64,000 nt of DNA from Burkholderia sp. SRS-W-2-2016 (GTDB taxonomy: Bacteria; Pseudomonadota; Gammaproteobacteria; Burkholderiales; Burkholderiaceae): NCBI RefSeq assembly GCF_001931485.1, contig NZ_MSDV01000026.1, positions 1 to 64,000 on the forward strand, written 5' to 3'. Below, piece by piece: positions 35,838 to 44,465 of this stretch; within the stretch, counting starts at the first letter, position 1; each line of letters opens with the position of its first letter. The notes under the pieces were generated by a model. That model was not told the origin of the DNA. It saw only the letters and a program-made list of their open reading frames with translations, and searched no databases. Position numbers and translations under genes: made by a program.

Positions 35838-36959
35838 TCAGCCGCCTGCCAGATGCCGCAGCAGCGCCGCGTTCACCTCGCTGGCCTTCTCGAGCATCGC
35901 CATATGGCCGGTCGCGTCGAACAGGATCACCTGCGCGCCCGCCGGCGCCTTCGCCGCCTGGGCGGACGGAATCACCCGGTCGTCTTTGCCCCACAACACG
36001 AGCACCGGTTTGTCCACGCCGGCGAGCCGGTCCGCCAGTATCGCCGATTGCCTGCCGTCCCTGAACAGCGTGCCGGCCAGCTCCGCCAGCAATGGCTCGA
36101 TGCCGTCCATCCGCTTGAACTTGAGCAGATCGTCGATCATCTGCCGGCTGACCAGTTCCGGGTCCGCGAATAGCTGCTCCAGCACCGGCTTCAGCTCGCG
36201 CCGCGATTGCGCCTGCACGAAGCCATCGGTATAGCCGCTGTTGATCTCGCTATCGAAACCAGCCGGGCTGACCAGCGCGAGACTCGCGACCTGCGCGGGC
36301 GTGCTGAGTGCCATCTGCATTGCGATCGCACCGCCCATCGAATGACCGACCACGTGCACCGGCCCATTCACGTGCGCCGCCTCCAGGAAGCCCCGCACGA
36401 AGTCCGCCAACGCATCGACCGATGCGCCCGGCAACGCCGCCTGACTCTGCCCATGCGCGGGCAGATCGAGCGCGATCACCGGATGTTTGGCCGCGATCGC
36501 ATCGAGATTGAACAGCCAGTTGTTCAGGTCTCCTCCAAAACCGTGAATGAACAGCACCGGCGTGCCCTGGTCCGGTCCGCGTCGCGCATAGCGCACGCGA
36601 ATCCCGCCGACGTCCGCATAGTCGAACGCCGGCCCGCTCTCCTCTTCGTCGTCGCCGGCGGCCGGCACCTCGTACGCGGCGATATAGGCTTCGATCTCGG
36701 CGTCGCTGACCTCGCTATCGGCCAGCACGCCGAGCAGCGCCTTGACCGGCAGCGTGTCGCCGCTTTGCGCGACGATCCGGCGCAACAGGCCGGCGTCGGT
36801 CGCCTCGACGGCGTTGGAGATTTTGTCGGTGTCCACGTCGAGCAGCGGCTGGCCGACTTCGATGCGCTCGCCTTCGGCCACCAGCCAGTCCTGCACGGTG
36901 CCCTCGCGCATTTCCAGACCCCACTTGGGCATCACGATCGGGGTGATGTACGTACTCAT
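35838..36959 (-). CDS. acoC: acetoin dehydrogenase E2, lipoyl-alpha/beta hydrolase protein
   Basis: 373 residues: an N-terminal lipoyl domain (1-80) with the lipoyl Lys46 in DVDTDKISNAVEA, a short linker rich in Asp/Glu (about 98-108), then an alpha/beta-hydrolase fold with GHSMGGAIAMQMA and a His near the end (DATGHMAML). This E2 form is specific to acetoin dehydrogenase, where it transfers the acetyl group to CoA. Its ATG shares one base with the acoB stop (TGATG), so translation is coupled. There is no peripheral-subunit-binding domain of the pyruvate dehydrogenase type. Confidence 0.95.
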   Translation of the reverse strand: MSTYITPIVMPKWGLEMREGTVQDWLVAEGERIEVGQPLLDVDTDKISNAVEATDAGLLRRIVAQSGDTLPVKALLGVLADSEVSDAEIEAYIAAYEVPAAGDDEEESGPAFDYADVGGIRVRYARRGPDQGTPVLFIHGFGGDLNNWLFNLDAIAAKHPVIALDLPAHGQSQAALPGASVDALADFVRGFLEAAHVNGPVHVVGHSMGGAIAMQMALSTPAQVASLALVSPAGFDSEINSGYTDGFVQAQSRRELKPVLEQLFADPELVSRQMIDDLLKFKRMDGIEPLLAELAGTLFRDGRQSAILADRLAGVDKPVLVLWGKDDRVIPSAQAAKAPAGAQVILFDATGHMAMLEKASEVNAALLRHLAGG

Positions 36960-37978
36960 CAGTGCTTGCCTCCGGTGCCGAGCGTGCGACGGACCGCGTC
37001 CACGATCTGCGCGGCGCTGGGAATGTAAAGATCTTCGAGTGTCGGCGAGAACGGCACCGGCACATGCGGCGGCGCGACCATTTCGATCGGCCCCTTCAGC
37101 GCGCCGAAAATCTGTTGCGCGACCTGCGCGGAAATATCGGTGGCGATATTGCAGCGCGGGCTCGCTTCATCGACCACCACCAGATGGCCGGTTTTCTCGA
37201 CCGATTCGAGCACCGTGTCCATATCGAGCGGCGACAGCGTGCGCAAGTCGATCACTTCCGCGTCGATGCCGTCCTTCGCGAGCTGCGTCGCGGCCTCCAG
37301 TGCGCGATGCACCATCAGCCCGTAAGTCACGATCGACACCTGCTTGCCGTCGCGCACGATGTTCGCCTCGCCGAACGGAATCGCGTACGAGTTCTCCGGC
37401 ACTTCGCCTTCGAAGCCGTACAGGTTCTTGTGCTCGCAGAAGATCACCGGGTCGTTGTCGCGGATCGCCTGGATCAGCAGTCCCTTGGTGTCGTACGGCG
37501 TGCTCGGGCAGACCACCTTCAGCCCGGGGATGTGCGTGAACAGCGGCGTGAGCATTTGCGAATGCTGCGCGGCCGCGCGAAAACCGGCGCCGACCATGCA
37601 GCGGATCACCACCGGCGTTTCGGCCTTGCCGCCGAACATGTAGCGGAATTTGGCGGCCTGATTGAAGATCTGGTCGAAGCACACGCCCATGAAATCGATG
37701 AACATCAGTTCGGCGATCGGCCGCATGCCGCACGCGGCCGCGCCGATCGCGGCGCCCACGTAAGCGCTTTCGCTGAGCGGCGTGTCGAGCAGGCGGTCGC
37801 CGTGCTTCGCGTAGAGTCCCTTGGTGACGCCGAGCACGCCGCCCCACGCGTCCTTCTCGCCATCGGCGCCGGAGCCGCCGACAATATCTTCGCCGAGCAT
37901 GATCACGCTCGGATCGCGGGTCATTTCCTGGTCGATCGCTTCGTTGATCGCCAGCTTCATGCTGAGTTTGCGGGCCAT
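36959..37978 (-). CDS. acoB: acetoin dehydrogenase E1 beta subunit
   Basis: 339-residue transketolase-like beta subunit. Seen: EAIDQEMTRDPSVIMLGEDIVGGSG, the thiamine-diphosphate Glu in the helix near DTPLSESAYVGAAIG, RCMVGAGFRAAAQHSQML, and the C-terminal transketolase domain ending at TRRTLGTGGKH-type tail. With AcoA it forms the alpha2beta2 E1 that cleaves acetoin to acetaldehyde plus an enzyme-bound acetyl group. It starts 36 bases after acoA ends and overlaps acoC. AGAGGA lies upstream of the ATG. Confidence 0.95.
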   Translation of the reverse strand: MARKLSMKLAINEAIDQEMTRDPSVIMLGEDIVGGSGADGEKDAWGGVLGVTKGLYAKHGDRLLDTPLSESAYVGAAIGAAACGMRPIAELMFIDFMGVCFDQIFNQAAKFRYMFGGKAETPVVIRCMVGAGFRAAAQHSQMLTPLFTHIPGLKVVCPSTPYDTKGLLIQAIRDNDPVIFCEHKNLYGFEGEVPENSYAIPFGEANIVRDGKQVSIVTYGLMVHRALEAATQLAKDGIDAEVIDLRTLSPLDMDTVLESVEKTGHLVVVDEASPRCNIATDISAQVAQQIFGALKGPIEMVAPPHVPVPFSPTLEDLYIPSAAQIVDAVRRTLGTGGKH

Positions 37979-38014
37979 GATACGGATTCCTCTGGATTCG
38001 TCGGATTTCGCGGG

Positions 38015-39004
38015 TCAGTACTTCACGTAGACGTCGGTGAGCAGATCGGCCGGTTTGGGCAGCGGCGCGGCTTTCGCTTCCTGCACCGCGCGCTCGATCA
38101 GCGCGGCCACTTCCTCGTCGATCGCCTCCAGCTCGGCCCGCGTGACGACCTCGGCCTCGATCACCCGCGCCGCGAAAATCTTCAGGCAGTCGCGATTGGC
38201 GCGGATCTCGTCCAGTTCGCCGGACGCGCGATAGGTCTGCGCATCGCCTTCGAAATGGCCGTAGAAACGCACCATCTTGCATTCGAGCAGCGACGGGCCG
38301 CCGCCTTCGCGCGCGCGGCGAATCACTTCGCCGGCGGCCTCGTGCACCGCGAAGAAATCGGTGCCGTCCACCGTGACGCCGGGAATGCCGAAGCCGGCCG
38401 CGCGATCGACGTAGCTATCGACCGCCGTCGCGTAATCGCGCGAGGTCGCTTCCGCATAGCCGTTGTTCTCGATCACGAAGATCACCGGCAGATTCCACAC
38501 CGCCGCGAGATTCAGGCTTTCGAGGAAGGTGCCCTGGTTGGACGCGCCATCGCCCGCGAAGGTGATGCCGACTTCGCCCTTGCCGCGGAATTTGGCGGCC
38601 AGCGCGGCGCCGCAGATCAGCGGTGCGCCGGCGCCGAGAATGCCGTTGGCGCCCATCATCCCCTTCGACAGGTCGGCGATATGCATCGAGCCGCCCTTGC
38701 CGTTGCAGGAGCCGCCGGTCTTGCCGTAGATCTCTTTCATCATGCCGGTCACGTCGACGCCCTTGGCGATGCAGTGGCCGTGCCCGCGGTGCGTGCTGGC
38801 GATCCGGTCGCCGTCGTGCAGATGGTGCAGGATGCCGACGCCGGCGGCTTCCTCGCCGGCATACAGATGCACGAAACCGGGGATGTCGCCGCGCGAAAAG
38901 TCGACGTGCAGGCGTTCCTCGAACTCGCGGATGGTGCGCATCCGGCGATAACAGTCGAGCAGTTCGCGCTGGCCCAACGGTAGCGAAGCAGATTGCGAAG
39001 TCAT
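38015..39004 (-). CDS. acoA: acetoin dehydrogenase E1 alpha subunit
   Basis: 329 residues of the E1-alpha family. The thiamine diphosphate motif is FAGDGASNQGTFLESLNLA through VIENNGYA (GDG-x(22-26)-NN). STHRGHGHCIAKGVDV and KGGSMHIADLSKGMMGANG are typical of acetoin and branched-chain E1 alpha. The ATG at 39004 (MTSQSASLPLGQRELL) follows GGAGA; the frame runs further upstream but without a ribosome site. It is 25 bases after acoX. Works with AcoB and AcoC; no E3 gene is in the operon, so a shared lipoamide dehydrogenase is assumed. Confidence 0.95.
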   Translation of the reverse strand: MTSQSASLPLGQRELLDCYRRMRTIREFEERLHVDFSRGDIPGFVHLYAGEEAAGVGILHHLHDGDRIASTHRGHGHCIAKGVDVTGMMKEIYGKTGGSCNGKGGSMHIADLSKGMMGANGILGAGAPLICGAALAAKFRGKGEVGITFAGDGASNQGTFLESLNLAAVWNLPVIFVIENNGYAEATSRDYATAVDSYVDRAAGFGIPGVTVDGTDFFAVHEAAGEVIRRAREGGGPSLLECKMVRFYGHFEGDAQTYRASGELDEIRANRDCLKIFAARVIEAEVVTRAELEAIDEEVAALIERAVQEAKAAPLPKPADLLTDVYVKY

Positions 39005-39029
39005 GCGTGTCTCCTGTGACGGTTCTGAT

Positions 39030-40226
39030 TTACAGCGGCGAAGGAAAGGGAGTGGATGCCGCGCCGGCGGCTTCGGGAGTGCTGTGCGGCGGCGGAACTC
39101 CTGGTGCGAGCGCAAGACCGGGCGGCCCGCGCAGCAAGCCGTGCAGCGCCGCATAGCGCAGGCAGGCGGCGACCGCGATCGAGCGGAACGCGCGCTCGCG
39201 CAGCGTGACGCTCAGGTGATCGGTGGGGCCGAAGGTGATCTCGCGTTCGCCGTCGAGCGCGACCACGCCGTTGCGTTCGCGCACTTGTACCGGCTCGCCG
39301 TCGATCAATCGATGCCAGCCGTAGACCGGCACCGGTTGCAGCAGGCCGGGGGCGATCGGCGCGTGTAGGTGAAATAGCGGCGCGCGGGCGGGAGCCGCGT
39401 CGGGTTCATCGCGCCGGCCTGACTCGCTCGCCTGCGCTGCACTCAACGCCACCTGCAAGCCCCCCGGCTCGTAGCGCCCGACCGGCTCCAGCAGCCCGCC
39501 GATCGACGACAGCCCGATCGCTTCCGGATCGGCGAACGCCAGATAGACGGCCGCGAGCGAATCGGTGCGCCACAACGCTTTGGCGCCGATGTAATGCTCG
39601 CGCGCAATCGCGACATCCACCAACGCGATGTCGTCGCGCACCGCCCCGCTCGCCGCCTTCAGCGTCACGTCCAGCCGTTTGTTGAAAGTCAGCGCCGCAT
39701 CCGCCGGAATCCGGCCGGTCGCATAGAGGCCCACCGCGAGGCCGGCCAACGTGGCCTCGCGCAGTTCGGGATACGCGTTGTTGGTGCCGGTCGACAGCCC
39801 CGCGATCGGCACCGGGCCGCACTCGCGCACCACCGCGCGATGGGTGCCGTCGCCGCCGAGCACGACGATCGCCGCGACCTGTGCGTCGCGCATCAGGCGC
39901 GCGGCCCGGAAGGTGTCGTCGACCCGCCCGGTGGTTGGCATCGCTAACCATTCGAGCTGCGGCCATGCATGCGATGCGCTCGCCGCCGCGCGTTCGCGGG
40001 CTAGATGGCGTTCGAGCATCGGCTTCAGGCCTTCGCGGTCCGGCATCATCAGCACGCGCGTTACGCCGCACGCGCCGAGTGCCGCCATCGCGCGCAGCAC
40101 GATGTTCACGCGGTCGGCCAGTTGCAGACTATTGGCGTTGGCGACCACGCGCCGGATGTCGCGAGCCGACACCGGGTTCGCGATGATGCCGACGAGTGGC
40201 GAACGATCCGCGCCCGCTTCGCGCAT
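39030..40226 (-). CDS. acoX: AcoX, ATP-NAD kinase-like protein of the acetoin operon
   Basis: 398 residues with the NAD-kinase-fold motif VVLGGDGTHRAVV and the following GLSTGTNNAYP. Opening IIANPVSARDIRR is typical of AcoX. AcoX always travels with acoABC, but its reaction is not established. It is the first gene of the operon, 38 bases downstream of the sigma-54 promoter at 40264-40278, with AGGAGACAGGC before the ATG. The last 40 residues are Pro/Ala-rich and low-complexity. Confidence 0.93.
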   Translation of the reverse strand: MREAGADRSPLVGIIANPVSARDIRRVVANANSLQLADRVNIVLRAMAALGACGVTRVLMMPDREGLKPMLERHLARERAAASASHAWPQLEWLAMPTTGRVDDTFRAARLMRDAQVAAIVVLGGDGTHRAVVRECGPVPIAGLSTGTNNAYPELREATLAGLAVGLYATGRIPADAALTFNKRLDVTLKAASGAVRDDIALVDVAIAREHYIGAKALWRTDSLAAVYLAFADPEAIGLSSIGGLLEPVGRYEPGGLQVALSAAQASESGRRDEPDAAPARAPLFHLHAPIAPGLLQPVPVYGWHRLIDGEPVQVRERNGVVALDGEREITFGPTDHLSVTLRERAFRSIAVAACLRYAALHGLLRGPPGLALAPGVPPPHSTPEAAGAASTPFPSPL

Positions 40227-40263
40227 GCCTGTCTCCTGATGGGTGGATGCGGTCAGGCTTTTT

Positions 40264-40278
40264 GCAACAGGCGTGCCA
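40264..40278 (-). promoter_or_regulatory. sigma-54 (-24/-12) promoter of acoXABC
   Basis: Reading the minus strand: TGGCAC-GCCTG-TTGC, a perfect match to the sigma-54 consensus TGGCAC-N5-TTGC. It points towards acoX (start 40226), with transcription expected to begin near 40252. The upstream gene encodes the matching enhancer-binding activator AcoR. Confidence 0.9.
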
Positions 40279-40383
40279 ATGCGAAGGCCGGCGCAAACGC
40301 GGCGAAATGCGCTGAGAGCGCGGCGGAAATTACGTAGTTACCCTGAAGAACCGCGGCTGAAAAGCGCGCGTGCGGCACGCGCT

Positions 40384-40431
40384 TGTGACAGGTGTCACAG
40401 CGGCGGTTGTATCGCGGTGGACAGGTGTCTC
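40384..40431 (-). promoter_or_regulatory. two enhancer-like palindromes (AcoR upstream activating sites)
   Basis: Site 1 is a perfect inverted repeat TGTGACA-GG-TGTCACA at 40384-40399. Site 2 has the same core GACAGGTGTC at 40420-40429 with weaker flanks. Cores are 33 bases apart, about three helical turns, and lie roughly 110-165 bases upstream of the -24/-12 promoter, the normal place for enhancer sites. Assignment to AcoR is inference from position. Confidence 0.7.
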
Positions 40432-40456
40432 GGTGCGCGGTGGCAGCTGCGTACCG

Positions 40457-42448
40457 TCAATGACCGGCGACCGTATCGCTGCGATTCGGCGACTGAATCC
40501 CATAGCGCGCCATCCGCCGATACAGCGTCATCCGGCTAATGCCGATCTGCCGCGCGACCGCGCTCAGGTTCCAGCCGGACGCGCGCAGGTACTGCATCAG
40601 CAGCATCGCTTCGGGCGGCAGCGTATGCGGATCGGTGACGGGGGGATGCACGGTGGCCGTCTCGCGCGCCGCCGCGCCGGGCGTAAGCGACGCAAGCGAA
40701 GCAAGCGGCTCGCCGATCCCGTCTGGCAGATCGCCGACCTCGATATGCCGGTGACTGCACACCGCGCGCGCATATTCGAGCGCATTACGCAGCTCGCGCA
40801 AATTGCCGGGCCAGCGATGCCGGTGCAGTTGCGCGCGCGCCGCCTCGGCAAGCGTGAAGCCGGCTGCCCCTTGCGGCACCGCGAGAAACTTGTCGATCAG
40901 CCAGTCCAGATCGCTGCGTTCGCGCAGCGGCGGCAACACCAGCCGCGCGCCGTTGAGCCGGTAATACAGGTCTTCGCGAAAGCCCCCGCCGCTGATCAGT
41001 TGATCGAGCGGATGATGGGTCGCCGAAATCACCCGCACGTTGACCGGCACCGGCCGTGATGCGCCGATCGCCAGCACCTCGCCCTCCGCGAGCACGCGCA
41101 GCAGCCGCGATTGCAGTTCGCGCGGCATATCGCCGATTTCGTCGAGAAACAGCGTGCCGCCATCGGCCTCCTGAATCAGCCCGCGGCGCGCCTTCGGCCC
41201 GGCGCCCGAAAAACTGTGCGGCAGATGCCCGAACAGCTCGCTTTCGATCAGCGTCTCCGGAATCGCCGCGCAATTGACCGCGATGAACGGACCGTCGCGC
41301 CGCGCGCTCGCCCGATGCAGCGCCCGCGCGAAGTACTCCTTGCCGCTGCCGGTCTCGCCATTGATCAGCAGATTGATCGGCGCATCGAGCAGCTTCGCGG
41401 CGCGCTGCAATTGCTGCGACAGCGCCGCATCGCCGCCGCACAGCGACGCCAGCGCCGACGGAATCGGCACCTGGGTCTCGGCGGGCAGCCGCAGCATCGG
41501 CGGCATCACGCTCAGATAAAGCAGTGTGCCGCTGCCGCTGAGCCGGACGATGCGCTGCTCGCTCGGCCGCGAATAGACGAAGCGGCCCAGCTCCTCCGCG
41601 CGCGCGTCGAACAGCGTATCGAAGCGCATCCCCAGCAGCGTGATGCCGCCGCCCGCGGCGATGCGCGGCTCGGCCGTCAGCATCTGCTGCGCGCGGCGAT
41701 TGTGGCCGACGATGCAGCCGTTCGCATCGAGCGCGATCAGGTACTCGGGATTGACGTCGAGAAACTCCGGGCCGGGGCTCAGCTTGAGGATCCAGTCCTG
41801 CCGGTGCCGGCGCAGAAAATAAGCGTCCTCGATGCGGCCCGCGTAAGTGCGCACCAGATGCAGCGCGAGCATCTGGCTGTCTTTCGCGAGCGGCGAACTG
41901 AGGGCGGAAATGTCGAGGATCGCGTTCAGGCCGCCGTACGAATCGAACAGCGGCACAGCGGTACAGGTCAGCGGAATATGGGTCGCATCGAAGTGATCGG
42001 CCTGATGCACGGTCAGCGCCTGGCCGGTCGCGAGCGCGGTGCCGACCGCGCAGGTGCCCGCGCCGTCCTCGCTCCATTCGGCGCCCAGATAGAGGCCCGC
42101 GCGACGCAGCCCCGCATCCGTGTTGGCGTCGCCGAGATAATCGACGGTGATGCCGTCGGCGTCGGTCAGCAGTACCACGTAACCCATGCCGGCCACCTGG
42201 CCGTACAGCGTTTCGAGCCCGTAGCGGGCGATCCGCGCGAAGTCGTCGAGGCGTTGCTGATGCTCGCGCAGCCGCGTTTGCGGCACGATGCGCGCTTCCT
42301 GCATTCGGGTCGGATCGAGGCCGTACTGGTGCACGCAGCGTTGCCACGAGCTCTGGATGATTGCATCGTGCATCCGGGCGGCCACCGGCGCTGCGCCGGC
42401 GGTCGTCAGCACCACGGTTTCGATGTGATCGCGTTGCCGCACGTCCAT
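40457..42448 (-). CDS. acoR: sigma-54-dependent activator of acetoin catabolism
   Basis: 663 residues from the ATG at 42448, with AGGAGA seven bases upstream; an earlier in-frame Met at 42475 lacks one. An N-terminal GAF-type sensor region (about 60-200) is followed by a PAS-like segment ([17 protein letters not shown]). The AAA+ domain carries Walker [13 protein letters not shown] and Walker [13 protein letters not shown] Fis-type helix-turn-helix ends the protein ([20 protein letters not shown]). The sigma-54 contact loop, normally GAFTGA, reads HSFSGA (residues 411-416), which is unusual. Regulates the acoXABC operon directly downstream. Confidence 0.93.
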   Translation of the reverse strand: MDVRQRDHIETVVLTTAGAAPVAARMHDAIIQSSWQRCVHQYGLDPTRMQEARIVPQTRLREHQQRLDDFARIARYGLETLYGQVAGMGYVVLLTDADGITVDYLGDANTDAGLRRAGLYLGAEWSEDGAGTCAVGTALATGQALTVHQADHFDATHIPLTCTAVPLFDSYGGLNAILDISALSSPLAKDSQMLALHLVRTYAGRIEDAYFLRRHRQDWILKLSPGPEFLDVNPEYLIALDANGCIVGHNRRAQQMLTAEPRIAAGGGITLLGMRFDTLFDARAEELGRFVYSRPSEQRIVRLSGSGTLLYLSVMPPMLRLPAETQVPIPSALASLCGGDAALSQQLQRAAKLLDAPINLLINGETGSGKEYFARALHRASARRDGPFIAVNCAAIPETLIESELFGHLPHSFSGAGPKARRGLIQEADGGTLFLDEIGDMPRELQSRLLRVLAEGEVLAIGASRPVPVNVRVISATHHPLDQLISGGGFREDLYYRLNGARLVLPPLRERSDLDWLIDKFLAVPQGAAGFTLAEAARAQLHRHRWPGNLRELRNALEYARAVCSHRHIEVGDLPDGIGEPLASLASLTPGAAARETATVHPPVTDPHTLPPEAMLLMQYLRASGWNLSAVARQIGISRMTLYRRMARYGIQSPNRSDTVAGH

Positions 42449-42661
42449 CGTTGTCTCCTGTGCCCACGACATCAAACGGCGGACACGTTCGTACTTTTAT
42501 CCGGGACCGACGCCTCGGGCGACGCGTCGCGCGCGCCCGGGTTCTGCGAGGTCAGGCTGCTAATGTACCATCACCGCGCGACTGCTTTTGTAGGGAGAAA
42601 CCGCCGGGAAAGCGCCGTTTCGGCACCCCGGCCCCCGCGGCGGCAACACCGCGAGCCGCGT

Positions 42662-42681
42662 CGCCGGCGTGACCGCCGGCG
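42662..42681 (-). terminator. hairpin after nucleobase permease gene
   Basis: CGCCGGCG (42662-42669), loop TGAC, CGCCGGCG (42674-42681): a perfect 8-base stem seven bases after the permease stop. No T-run follows. It likely separates the permease mRNA from acoR, whose promoter must lie in the remaining 200 bases. Confidence 0.55.
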
Positions 42682-42688
42682 TCGCGCA

Positions 42689-44086
42689 TCAACGCTTTTC
42701 AGGCAAAAACCAGTTCATCAGCAACGCGCAGATGCCGCCCGTCGCGACGCCCGATTCGAGCACGTTCTTCAACGCATGCGGCAAGCTCGTGAGAATCTCC
42801 GGCACCTGCGATACACCGAGCCCCAGCGCGAGCGACACCGCGATGATCAACAGCGCGCGGCGGTCGAGTCGAATGCCCGCGAGAATATTGATGCCGGACG
42901 CGGCGACCGCGCCGAACATCACCATCGCCGCGCCGCCGAGCACCGGTTCCGGCACCGCCTGCAACACGCCGGCCACCGGCGGGAACAGACCGAGCACGAC
43001 CAGCATGCCCGCGATCCACATCCCGACGTGACGGCTGGCAATACCGGTCAGCTGGATCACGCCGTTGTTCTGCGCGAACACCGAACTCGGGAACGTATTG
43101 AAGAAACCTGCGATCAGCGAGTTGACACCGTTCACCAGCACGCCGCCCTTGATGCGCCGCATCCACACCGGCCCTTCGACCGGCTCTTTCGAAATCTTGC
43201 TGGTCGCGGTGACGTCGCCGATCGCTTCGAGCGACGTGACCAGATAAATGATCAGCATCGGCACGAACAGCGACCACGAGAAACCGAGGCCGAAGTGCAG
43301 CGGCGTCGGGATCTGCAGCAGCGACGCTTCGCGCGCGCCGGTGAAGTCGAGCCGGCCCATCACGCCCGCCACGACATAACCGACGGCCAGCGCGATCACT
43401 AGCGCGGTGCTGCGCACCCACACCACCGGCACGCGATTGAGCACGATGATCGTGCCGAGCACGAGACCGGACAGCGTGAGGTTTTCGACGCTCGCGAAGT
43501 TGCCCTTCGCAATCGCGCCATAGCCGCCGCCCATGCTGATCAGACCGACCTTGATCAGCGTGAGGCCGATCAACAGCACGACGATGCCGGTCACCAGCGG
43601 CGTGATCAGCCGCTTGACGAACGGCAGGATCCGCGACACGCCGATCTCGACAAACGAGCCCGCGATCACGACGCCGAAGATCGCCGCCATCACCGTTTCG
43701 ACCGGTGTGCCCTGCTTGACCATCAGGCTGCCGCCCGCGATCAGCGGGCCGACGAAGTTGAAGCTGGTGCCCTGCACGATCAGCAGGCCCGCGCCGAGCG
43801 GCCCGACGCGTTTGCATTGCAGGAAGGTCGCGATGCCGGAGACGACCAGCGACATCGACACGATCAGCGTGGTGTCGCGGCTCGATACGCCGAGCGCCTG
43901 GCAGATCAAAAGGCCCGGCGTGACGATCGGCACGAGGATCGCGAGCAGATGCTGGAGGGCCGCGACGAACGCGATGGTCGGCGCGGGGCGGTCGTTCGGA
44001 CCGTAGACGAGATCGTGGCTGGAGTCGGCGGCGTCGGCGCTAGCGTCGCGCGCGGTAGCGGGTGTGGCGGAGGGAGCGGATTGCAC
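42689..44086 (-). CDS. nucleobase:cation symporter-2 family permease (xanthine/uracil type)
   Basis: 465 residues, about twelve to fourteen membrane segments. NCS2 features: FVAALQHLLAILVPIVTPGLL in TM1, VQGTSFNFVGPLIAGG, the substrate-binding Glu in IYLVTSLEAIGDVTATS, and the NAT signature region NGVNSLIAGFFNTFPSSVFAQNNGV with the FNTFP motif. The FAQNNG segment places it nearer the xanthine/urate transporters than uracil ones. The start is a GTG at 44086; no later Met precedes the first helix. It is not linked to purine genes here, and no operon partner is visible. Confidence 0.93.
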   Translation of the reverse strand: MQSAPSATPATARDASADAADSSHDLVYGPNDRPAPTIAFVAALQHLLAILVPIVTPGLLICQALGVSSRDTTLIVSMSLVVSGIATFLQCKRVGPLGAGLLIVQGTSFNFVGPLIAGGSLMVKQGTPVETVMAAIFGVVIAGSFVEIGVSRILPFVKRLITPLVTGIVVLLIGLTLIKVGLISMGGGYGAIAKGNFASVENLTLSGLVLGTIIVLNRVPVVWVRSTALVIALAVGYVVAGVMGRLDFTGAREASLLQIPTPLHFGLGFSWSLFVPMLIIYLVTSLEAIGDVTATSKISKEPVEGPVWMRRIKGGVLVNGVNSLIAGFFNTFPSSVFAQNNGVIQLTGIASRHVGMWIAGMLVVLGLFPPVAGVLQAVPEPVLGGAAMVMFGAVAASGINILAGIRLDRRALLIIAVSLALGLGVSQVPEILTSLPHALKNVLESGVATGGICALLMNWFLPEKR

Positions 44087-44188
44087 GGGCGGGTGTTGTC
44101 AGGGGAAAACCCGCCATTTTATCGTAGCTGCCGGGCGAAGCCGCGGCCCGGCATCGGTAGGGAAACGCTCGCGGTGCTCGTCCTCGCG

Positions 44189-44353
44189 CTACTGCCACTT
44201 CGCGTTCTTGTGGCGATTGCGCCCGACCACGTCCCACTGCTTTCTCGCCTCCTTTTGCAGCGCCTTCGCGTGATCCTCGTGCGGCTCTGCTTCGGATGCG
44301 TGAGCGACCTTGACGCCCCGCTTCGGGCGCCTGAACAGTTCGGCGAATCTCAT
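44189..44353 (-). CDS. small basic protein, 54 residues
   Basis: An ORF too short for most gene tracks. It begins MRFAELFRRPKRGVKVAH and ends NRHKNAKWQ. A textbook ribosome site AAGGAGGTCGAA directly precedes the ATG at 44353. Lys, Arg and His make up roughly a third of the residues, and the middle (about 20-40) can form an amphipathic helix. It has no signal or membrane segment. I do not recognise a family with certainty. The strong ribosome site and typical third-position GC support a real gene. Confidence 0.72.
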   Translation of the reverse strand: MRFAELFRRPKRGVKVAHASEAEPHEDHAKALQKEARKQWDVVGRNRHKNAKWQ

Positions 44354-44465
44354 TTCGACCTCCTTGCGCGGTCACGACGCCGCGAAAATCAGTGTACTCC
44401 GGCCGTTACGGCGCGGATCGCGCGTTGTGTTCGCGCATACCGATTCGCGCTTCCTGCCGTTTCGC

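Noticed and set aside
36962..38983. Plus-strand open frame of about 673 codons
   Set aside because: Exactly mirrors acoA and acoB; no recognisable protein features.
41111..43402. Plus-strand open frame of about 763 codons
   Set aside because: Antisense to acoR and the permease gene, Arg/Gln-rich shadow.
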